Below are positions 23,456 through 29,355 of a DNA stretch of 29,355 nucleotides, piece after piece (within the stretch, counting starts at the first letter, position 1; every line of letters begins with the position of its first letter). The stretch is taken from contig JAYVRA010000038.1 in NCBI GenBank assembly GCA_043776635.1, forward strand, positions 1 through 29,355, written 5' to 3'. This DNA is from JANMEX01 sp043776635. Lineage in GTDB: Bacteria > Pseudomonadota > Alphaproteobacteria > Rhizobiales > Rhizobiaceae. The position numbers and the translations under genes are program-made. The notes under the pieces are model-generated. The model was not told the origin of the DNA. It saw only the letters and a program-made list of their open reading frames with translations, and ran no database searches.

Positions 23456-24367
23456 ATGCAAAACTTGCGTCATCTTTTACCATCCGCCGGAAATCTGGTG
23501 ATTTTCGAATGCGCGGGGAGGCTGAGCAACTTTACCGCAGCCGCCAAGGAATTGGGCATGAGCCAAGCGGCGGTTTCCTATGGAATTCGTAATTTGGAGG
23601 ATCAGCTGGGCATAGCGCTGTTCGCCCGTGCGCACCGGCGCGTGAGCCTCACTAATTCCGGCCAGCGCTTTCATGCCGATGTCACGCTTGGTCTCACCCA
23701 TATTCGCAAATCCGCCGAGAGCATCACGGTGTTACAATCGGCGGAGCACGTCACGCTGTCGGTGTCCAATGCGTTTGCCGCCATGTGGATGGTGCCGCGT
23801 TTGCAAGCTGCACGCGAGGCGCTGGCCGGAATTGAGCTTCGTTTGCACACATCAGACCGCGATTTGGACATAGTTGCAGAAAACATTCCGCTCGCCATTC
23901 GCGGCGGCGATCCAGCCACGTGGCCGCGCTATGATGCCCGCCTGTTTGCGCCGGAAAAAATCATCGCGGTCGCCGCGCCGTCTTACAGTGCCCGCTTCGG
24001 CAAAGTGGATGATGTGCGCGCACTCGCCAGCCACAATCTTATCCACCTTGAAGAACCCTGGCGCCCCGCGCCTACATGGGAAAACTGGCTCTACAGCGCC
24101 GGCGTCGCGCTCCCGTCTAAAAATCGCGGTCTCGTTATTAATGATTACGTCTCCGTCATCCAAGCCGCGCTGAACGGCCAAGGCATAGCGCTAGGCTGGC
24201 GACATCTGGTCGACCCGATGGTAGCCGACGGACGGCTGGTGAATGTCACGAGCCATGAGATGGTGACAGGGCTGGCGTTTTATGTGGTGTGGCAGAAGGA
24301 CAAAGTGCTTCCGGTGAACGCGGTGAAGGTGCGGGATTGGTTGGGCGTGGGGGCTCGAGACAATTAA
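23456..24367 (+). CDS. LysR-family transcriptional regulator (GcvA-like)
   Basis: 303 residues. The N-terminal helix-turn-helix is in RLSNFTAAAKELGMSQAAVS (about 22-41) with the following wing DQLGIALFARAHRRVSLT. The remaining two-lobed domain (from about 95) is the ligand-binding part; IRGGDPATWP and GQGIALGWRHLVDP are typical of the GcvA subgroup. It most likely controls the divergent MttB-like gene, and perhaps the demethylase, in response to a methylated amine; this rests on position only. It is convergent with a small exported gene, 10 bases apart. Confidence 0.93.
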   Translation: MQNLRHLLPSAGNLVIFECAGRLSNFTAAAKELGMSQAAVSYGIRNLEDQLGIALFARAHRRVSLTNSGQRFHADVTLGLTHIRKSAESITVLQSAEHVTLSVSNAFAAMWMVPRLQAAREALAGIELRLHTSDRDLDIVAENIPLAIRGGDPATWPRYDARLFAPEKIIAVAAPSYSARFGKVDDVRALASHNLIHLEEPWRPAPTWENWLYSAGVALPSKNRGLVINDYVSVIQAALNGQGIALGWRHLVDPMVADGRLVNVTSHEMVTGLAFYVVWQKDKVLPVNAVKVRDWLGVGARDN

Positions 24368-24377
24368 AACTTTCACC

Positions 24378-24611
24378 CTACCCGAATAACCTCACCTTTT
24401 CTCCCTTCTCCAACCGCACAATAATGGCCTTACAAACCGGTGTTAATTTCGCTTTGTTGTTGGAAAGGCACGCTTGCATCGGCGCGCCGTAGCCTGCGCT
24501 TTTGCAAAAGAGCTTACCGTCCGGCCCGCAGTCGCGGATGACTTCGCGTAGCAAAACGGCGTGGGCGGGGCTGGCCAACAGCAGGGCGGCAAGGGCAATG
24601 GAAAAGCGCAT
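24378..24611 (-). CDS. small exported Cys-rich repeat protein
   Basis: 77 residues: signal peptide MRFSIALAALLLASPAHA, then a short domain with four cysteines (28, 36, 48, 60) spaced C-x7-C-x11-C-x11-C. The sequence around ACLSNNKAKLTPVCKA matches the Cys-rich repeat family in which each unit reads ACLxxxxxxLxxxC. Such proteins are periplasmic and of unknown role. The 167-base gap upstream to lysK contains an imperfect hairpin (GCTTGG 24656-24661 with CCAAGC 24684-24689) and nothing else clear. Confidence 0.75.
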   Translation of the reverse strand: MRFSIALAALLLASPAHAVLLREVIRDCGPDGKLFCKSAGYGAPMQACLSNNKAKLTPVCKAIIVRLEKGEKVRLFG

Positions 24612-24778
24612 AGACTTCGCACCTGATTTTGAAGCCTATTACAGGAGTTAGGCTGGCTTGGATCGGGTCACACACAATAGAACCCAAGCAAAGCCCGGGA
24701 ACTCAAGCTAATCCCGGAAACCTGAACAAAGTCTGCCCGAGCCTCATCAGGAGTGCGCTGTGCTATGAATATTAGATC

Positions 24779-26431
24779 CTAAACCAGCTTCCCATCCAGC
24801 GCATCGGCAATCAATTTCCGCGTTTCGCTAATCCCATAAAGCACCGCAAATGAACCGAAGCGCGGGCCGCGCTCTTGGCCTATCAGCACTTGATACAGCA
24901 TCTGGAAGAAGGCCATGGAAACACCGGGCTTGCCTTCCGTGTTCAGCTTTTCTAGATCCTGATAGCGTTCAATCACCCGGGCGATATCCAGCGCCGCGCT
25001 TTGGATGATTTCGCCTGAGGTGTCCGCAGGCAACGCCGCCAGAGCTACAGACAGCGCGGCCAGCGTTGCCCGCTCCACATCATCAGGCGCACGGAAGGTT
25101 TTGGTCGGACGCACGAAATCTTCGAAGTAGCGCACGGCATAACCGCAAAGCAGGTCAAGCTCCGGATGCGTGGAAGGACTGATTCCTGCGATGTGGCGCG
25201 ACAAGAATCCCCACAATACGGATTTATCCGAAGCGTTGGAGGCGCTCACAATATTGAGCAGCATCGAGAACGGCACGGGCATATTCACCTTAGGCGGGTT
25301 GCCATAATGCATATGCCAGACGGGATTGCCGAGGCGATCCTTCCAGCTCTGGCCCTCATAGGCGGCAAGATACTGATAATATTCATCGACCGCACGCGGG
25401 ATCACGTCGAAGTAGAGTTTCTTCGCCGTGCGCGGCTTTTGATACATATAAAGTCCAAGACTCTCGGTCGGGGCATATTTCAGCCATTGGTCAATGGTGA
25501 TGCCATTGCCCTTTGACTTGGAAATTTTCTCGCCTTTTTCATCCAGGAAAAGTTCATAAACAAAATGCTCCGGTGCGCGGCCGCCCAGCACTTCGCAAAT
25601 TTTGTCATAGACCGGCATGTTTGGACCATGGTCCTTGCCGAACATTTCAAAGTCAACGCCCAGCGCCGCCCACCGCGCCCCGAAGTCCGGCTTCCATTGC
25701 AACTTCACATGGCCGCCGGTGACGGGGAGCGTGGTTTCCTCGCCATCATCATCAAAGGTTATCGTGCCGGCCTTGGCATCATAGCTCTTCATCGGCACAT
25801 AGAGAACGCGGCCGGACTTCGGGCTGATTGGCAGAAACGGGCTGTAAGTCTCGCGGCGCTCCGGCCCGAGCGTCGGCAGCATAACGGCCATGATAGCATC
25901 GTATTTTTCGAGCGCCTTCATCAAGATTTTGTCGAGCTTGCCGGATTTGTAATATTCGGTAGCTGAGGCAAATTCATAGTCAAAGCCGAACGTATCCAAA
26001 AAGCGGCGCAGCATGGCATTGTTATGATGGCCAAAGCTGGCGTACTCGCCGCCAAAAGGGTCCGGCACAACAGTGAGCGGCTTGTGGAGATGCGGTTCCA
26101 AGAACGAACGATCCGGCACGTTTTCCGGAATTTTGCGCATTCCGTCCATATCGTCGGAGAAGCACAAGAGCTTGGTGGCAACCTTGCCCTCTGTCAAAAC
26201 CCGGAACGCATGGCGCACCATGGATGAACGCGCCACCTCGCCAAACGTGCCGATGTGCGGCAGGCCGGAAGGGCCGTACCCGGTCTCAAATAGTATCGAC
26301 GCCGGAAAACCGGATTTGGCATAGCGTTTGATAATCTTCTGCGCTTCTTCAAAAGGCCATGCCCTAGACTCTGCCGCTGCGGTCAGCATGTCAGGGGTCA
26401 AATGAAGTTCGGGAAGCGTGGAAGAAGTCAT
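24779..26431 (-). CDS. lysK: lysyl-tRNA synthetase, class I
   Basis: 550 residues. It charges tRNA-Lys using the class I (archaeal-type) fold, unrelated to the class II LysRS of most bacteria but standard in many alphaproteobacteria. The HIGH motif is PHIG (58-61, in GPSGLPHIGTFGE) and the KMSKS motif is KISKS (302-306, in KGEKISKSKGNG). A helical anticodon-binding part fills the C-terminal half. Length and start (MTSSTLPELH) are normal. It is divergent from the sterol-desaturase-like gene, with 173 bases between. Confidence 0.96.
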   Translation of the reverse strand: MTSSTLPELHLTPDMLTAAAESRAWPFEEAQKIIKRYAKSGFPASILFETGYGPSGLPHIGTFGEVARSSMVRHAFRVLTEGKVATKLLCFSDDMDGMRKIPENVPDRSFLEPHLHKPLTVVPDPFGGEYASFGHHNNAMLRRFLDTFGFDYEFASATEYYKSGKLDKILMKALEKYDAIMAVMLPTLGPERRETYSPFLPISPKSGRVLYVPMKSYDAKAGTITFDDDGEETTLPVTGGHVKLQWKPDFGARWAALGVDFEMFGKDHGPNMPVYDKICEVLGGRAPEHFVYELFLDEKGEKISKSKGNGITIDQWLKYAPTESLGLYMYQKPRTAKKLYFDVIPRAVDEYYQYLAAYEGQSWKDRLGNPVWHMHYGNPPKVNMPVPFSMLLNIVSASNASDKSVLWGFLSRHIAGISPSTHPELDLLCGYAVRYFEDFVRPTKTFRAPDDVERATLAALSVALAALPADTSGEIIQSAALDIARVIERYQDLEKLNTEGKPGVSMAFFQMLYQVLIGQERGPRFGSFAVLYGISETRKLIADALDGKLV

Positions 26432-26604
26432 GAATGGTCCTTGGATCTGGTTAATATGCGGTTTAAACGCGAGCGAACCCTATGGAACGAGGCGTAGGGC
26501 GTCAATCGTGAAGGTTAGGTTTTGCCGCATACAGACAGTTGATTTGAGTTTTCCCGGAGCAAGGGCCTATATGACATACACAAACCTTACCGAAAGCCCC
26601 ATCC

Positions 26605-27396
26605 ATGCCCGAACCCGCCATCCGGCTCACCGTCTTTCTCGCTGTCTTCGCCAGTATGGCAGTCCTGGAGCTTATTGCCCCCCGGCTGGAGCGCGATGCG
26701 ATGAGGGGAGCGTTGAAATCTAAACGCTGGCTGACCAATCTGGCGATGGTGGTGCTTTCGTCGGTAGCAATACGCATCATCTTCCCGCTGGCTGCGGTCG
26801 GCACGGCGGCATGGGTGCAATCCAAAGGCTGGGGCCTGCTTCCGGTGCTTGGCTTGAACCCGCCGGTCTCAGGCATCATTGCCTTCATCATCTTAGATTT
26901 CGCCGTTTGGCTGGAGCATGTCGCAAGCCACAAAGTGCCAATCTTCTGGCGCATCCATCGTGTCCACCATGCCGATACCGGCTTTGACGTGACAACAGCG
27001 CTCAGGTTCCACCCCGTGGAAATTGTCCTGTCGATGTTTTGGAAAGCCTTTGTCATCATCCTCATCGGCCCGCCGGTGCTGTCAGTTTTGATTTTTGAAA
27101 TCGTGCTGAATGGCTCGGCCATGTTCAATCACGCCAACATCAAGCTGCCGCTATGGGCAGACCGGCTAATGCGTTTCGCCATCGTCACGCCGGACATGCA
27201 CCGCATCCATCATTCGATTGAGGTGAGTGAAACGAATTCAAACTACGGGTTTAACCTGTCGATCTGGGACCGGCTGTTTCGCACTTATGTTGACCAGCCC
27301 AAATCCGGATATGATGGTCTTGAGATTGGCCTCAGCAAGTGGCGGGACGGGAAGCCATCAGAACTTGGTTGGTCGCTCAAACTACCGTTTCAATAA
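26605..27396 (+). CDS. sterol desaturase/fatty acid hydroxylase family membrane protein
   Basis: 263 residues with four or so membrane helices. The di-iron histidine motifs are complete: LEHVASH (His105, His109), HRVHH (118-122) and HRIHH (199-203), with further candidates in HPVE and FNHANI. The enzyme would hydroxylate or desaturate a lipid in the inner membrane using oxygen. Bacterial relatives act on hopanoids, carotenoids or ornithine lipids, and the substrate here is unknown. Its stop overlaps the convergent solute-binding gene by 7 bases. Confidence 0.88.
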   Translation: MPEPAIRLTVFLAVFASMAVLELIAPRLERDAMRGALKSKRWLTNLAMVVLSSVAIRIIFPLAAVGTAAWVQSKGWGLLPVLGLNPPVSGIIAFIILDFAVWLEHVASHKVPIFWRIHRVHHADTGFDVTTALRFHPVEIVLSMFWKAFVIILIGPPVLSVLIFEIVLNGSAMFNHANIKLPLWADRLMRFAIVTPDMHRIHHSIEVSETNSNYGFNLSIWDRLFRTYVDQPKSGYDGLEIGLSKWRDGKPSELGWSLKLPFQ

Positions 27397-28229
27397 AATC
27401 CGGTCGGGAAAAAGCGCAGGTAAATCTCGTTGATTTTACCGCTTGATTGTAGTCTTTGCAGCGCTCCATCAATATCGACTGTTAAACTTAGCGCATCAAC
27501 TCTGGTTGCAATGCTCATTCCGGCGCCCAAAAAACTATCAGAATAATAATTAGCACTCGCAAAAGCGCAACATTTTTTGGATTGTTCGCCGCCCAGCCAA
27601 AATGCCAATTTCATTGCATCGCCAAAAACCATGTCGATTTTATTTGCACCTAAATCTGCGAGCAGGAAGGAATCGCCAGCATAGGACGTGACTTTTGTGT
27701 AAGGAAAGAAAGAGCGTAACATTTTTTCCTGCGCTGTATTAGCGAGCACACCAATTCTAGTGCCGAACAATCCACCGTCAAAATCAAATTTGACTTTAGA
27801 GTCTGCCATTTTTATGAACCGCGCCGGAAAGCGCAAGTATGACGCAGAAAAGCCGAATTTTTCGCGTGATTTTTCGGTTGATGCTAATCCTGAAATTATT
27901 GCATCACCTTGGCCTTTTAACAGCGCTGTTTCCAGCTCATCAAATGGCATGGCTTGGACTGTGCAATTGCCCTCAATTTTCAGTTCAGTGCAGATCGATT
28001 TTGCAAGATAAATATTAAATCCAGTAAGTTTGCCGTCCTCGCCTAAAAAGCTGAAGGGCGGATAATCCAACGTTGTCAAAAAGCTTATACTTTTGGTCCG
28101 TCCGCTTATTGCGGTGCCCGGTTGATTTTGGGTCGAAATAAAGTTCGGGTGTCGAGCCAAATCATCCGCGAGCGCGGTCTTGATAAAAAGCAGATAGATG
28201 ATCAATAAAGTAGATTTAAGATATACCAT
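27390..28229 (-). CDS. periplasmic solute-binding protein (family 3, amino-acid-type)
   Basis: 279 residues with a signal peptide (hydrophobic 7-17, cut near TALA-DD). The family-3 pattern is visible: LDYPPFSFLGEDGKLTGFNI near the N-terminus of the mature protein, ICTELKIEGNCTVQAMPFDE, the hinge segment LKGQGDAIISGLASTEKSRE, and a C-terminal SGKINEIYLRFFP. There are no ABC permease or ATPase genes nearby in the window, so it may serve a transporter elsewhere or act as a sensor. Codon use is more AT-rich than upstream genes. It is divergent from the LuxR gene; the shared region holds a 23-bp inverted repeat. Confidence 0.85.
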   Translation of the reverse strand: MVYLKSTLLIIYLLFIKTALADDLARHPNFISTQNQPGTAISGRTKSISFLTTLDYPPFSFLGEDGKLTGFNIYLAKSICTELKIEGNCTVQAMPFDELETALLKGQGDAIISGLASTEKSREKFGFSASYLRFPARFIKMADSKVKFDFDGGLFGTRIGVLANTAQEKMLRSFFPYTKVTSYAGDSFLLADLGANKIDMVFGDAMKLAFWLGGEQSKKCCAFASANYYSDSFLGAGMSIATRVDALSLTVDIDGALQRLQSSGKINEIYLRFFPTGFY

Positions 28230-28292
28230 TTCCCTTTATGAATCGATTTGAATTTTTAATAAAGTAGATTTTCGGTGATCTGTTGAAACGGA

Positions 28293-28315
28293 GTGTTACC
28301 TATTTTAGGTAGCAC
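28293..28315. promoter_or_regulatory. 23-bp inverted repeat between the solute-binding and luxR genes
   Basis: GTGTTACCTA (28293-28302) and TAGGTAGCAC (28306-28315) match as inverted arms at 9 of 10 positions around TTT. The ACCT/AGGT core resembles a lux box, although lux boxes are usually 18-20 bp without an odd spacer. It lies 112 bases before the LuxR start and 64 before the other gene's start, so it could control either. Confidence 0.5.
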
Positions 28316-28426
28316 TAATTAAATCAACTACACCAATATTCAAGCTTAAGTTTAAATAATCGTTTTCATTTCCGCAAATGCCAGATAATCATAAGTAATA
28401 TTATTAAGGCATAGGGGCACTGCGGC

Positions 28427-29167
28427 ATGTCATCAATTTCAATGGAGCGTGTCATCGACGCGCTTTACACACGCGCTTCTCATCACGAAAAAATTGGAGA
28501 ATTCGCGGATAGTGCTGAATTTATGAAGTCACTCTGCGATATTTACGGGCTTAAGCACTCGGCCTACATTACTTTAGATAAGCGTTCTTTTGTGTCGCGA
28601 AAGCCCAAATTTCTAGTCACCTATCCTTTGGATTGGCAAGAAGAATATCGCAAAACATTCGCGGAACAGAAGGACCCTGTCATGCAGGCAGGACTTTCAG
28701 AGATCCTGCCATTTGATTGGTGTCAAGTACGAAATCGCGTACCTGAGGCTGATCAGGTTTTAGGAGTGGCCAGAGAATATGGACTTGGCAAACAGGGACT
28801 TTCGATTCCAATACGCGCATTTACCGGTGCGCGCGCGCTTTTCAGCGTCACCGGTGACTATAACGATAAAGACTGGGGCGATGTAAAACGGGAGTTTACA
28901 CGGGACTTTGTCACGCTGGCACATTTTTTTCATAAGCGTGTATCGGGCGAAGTGCTTGATAAGGCCCCAATATTGAGTGAGCGCGAAAAAAAAATACTAC
29001 AGTTATGTGCTCTAGGAATGACTGCTTTGGATATATCAGAAAATGTTGAGATTACTCTGTCAACAGTTAAGTATCATATGAACCAAATACGATATAAAAT
29101 GAATGTCATAAACACAACTCATGCTGTAGCAAAGGCAATGAAACTTGGAATTATTATGATAAATTAA
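28427..29167 (+). CDS. LuxR-family quorum-sensing regulator
   Basis: 246 residues. The N-terminal autoinducer-binding domain keeps the residues known from TraR/LuxR: Trp70 and Tyr74 in YPLDWQEEY, Asp83-Pro84, Trp98 in PFDWCQ, and Gly124 in GLSIPI; one usual tyrosine is Phe78. The C-terminal helix-turn-helix is LSEREKKILQLCALGMTALD onward (183-240) with STVKYHMNQIRYKM as recognition part. This completeness suggests it can bind an acyl-homoserine lactone. No synthase is seen in the window, so it is a solo or its partner lies beyond the end. It is AT-richer than the central genes. Confidence 0.9.
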   Translation: MSSISMERVIDALYTRASHHEKIGEFADSAEFMKSLCDIYGLKHSAYITLDKRSFVSRKPKFLVTYPLDWQEEYRKTFAEQKDPVMQAGLSEILPFDWCQVRNRVPEADQVLGVAREYGLGKQGLSIPIRAFTGARALFSVTGDYNDKDWGDVKREFTRDFVTLAHFFHKRVSGEVLDKAPILSEREKKILQLCALGMTALDISENVEITLSTVKYHMNQIRYKMNVINTTHAVAKAMKLGIIMIN

Positions 29168-29294
29168 ATTTATAAAATTAAATATTTAAATTATATTTAA
29201 AATAATTTACCAAAAATTTTAAATTAAACTATCCTTTTGGCTAGTTTTGACATGATTGTTTCTAGTGGATTGATCGCAACGAAGGAGTCCAGAT

Positions 29295-29355
29295 TTGGAT
29301 TCCCTTGTTTTGCTGGATGTGCGATTCAGGGTTATGCGCACAGGAATTGAGTTCA
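29295..29355 (+). CDS. possible start of a gene running off the window
   Basis: TTG 29295 follows AAGGAG by seven bases, a strong ribosome site, and the frame (starting DSLVLLDVRFRVM after the first residue) is open to the window end. Only 20 residues are visible, so nothing can be said about function; position after luxR makes a quorum-sensing partner worth checking. The preceding 29168-29220 is extremely AT-rich and non-coding. Confidence 0.3.
   Translation, partial: MDSLVLLDVRFRVMRTGIEF

Noticed and set aside
24656..24689. Hairpin between the Cys-rich gene and lysK considered as a tRNA or terminator
   Set aside because: No cloverleaf, no T tract, and a long loop; left as an unassigned imperfect hairpin.

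Overview
The window looks like chromosome of an alphaproteobacterium, most likely of the order Hyphomicrobiales (Rhizobiales). The indications are a class I (archaeal-type) lysyl-tRNA synthetase, a petABC cytochrome bc1 operon preceded by ABC exporters and followed by apt, a CTC-type ribosomal protein L25 next to pth, S24/XRE regulators, DUF2934, and an N-methylproline-demethylase-like enzyme close to an MttB-family methyltransferase. I would not name a genus. Base composition is moderate, with AT-rich ends. I see no rRNA, tRNA, CRISPR array, prophage block or intact insertion sequence.

Layout. 1-2423: a YiaA/B-type membrane protein, then an S24-peptidase repressor overlapping a membrane-anchored SNase-like protein. 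2449-4294: isocitrate lyase with an upstream palindrome and a perfect terminator. 4412-5863: small exported proteins (YARHG, LprI/DUF1311) and a possibly split small membrane protein. 5916-6019: a roughly 104-bp palindromic repeat whose left end recurs after apt at 17328. 6225-8005: rplY-pth, convergent with trmL. 8503-12905: two paralogous MsbA-type ABC exporters with a degenerate fused hicAB cassette between them. 13100-15822: petABC with a terminator. 15883-16675: a toxin-antitoxin operon with a frameshifted MazF/PemK-like toxin and an array of GACCCCAT sites. 16776-18072: apt, a doubtful small gene and a DUF2934 protein. 18086-24367: an N-methylproline/dimethylglycine-demethylase-like flavoenzyme, a Ca2+/H+ antiporter, QueF, an MttB-family methyltransferase and a divergent LysR regulator. 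24378-27396: a Cys-rich exported protein, lysK and a sterol-desaturase-family enzyme. 27390-29355: a solute-binding protein divergent from a LuxR-type quorum-sensing regulator, and the start of a possible further gene.

How the genes work together. petABC is a respiratory operon. rplY, pth, trmL and lysK serve translation; QueF makes the precursor of queuosine. The demethylase, MttB homologue and LysR regulator suggest catabolism of methylated (quaternary or tertiary) amines such as proline betaine, although the antiporter and queF separate them. The glyoxylate enzyme fits growth on C2 or fatty-acid substrates.

The most interesting material is decay and reshaping of small accessory modules. 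One hicAB pair has become a single reading frame and has lost the toxin's start codon and its likely catalytic histidine. One MazF-like toxin is broken by one base at an A7 tract while its antitoxin and apparent operators remain. There is also a dispersed palindromic element, and a 23-bp inverted repeat sits in front of the LuxR gene. I do not see a large undescribed multi-gene system.
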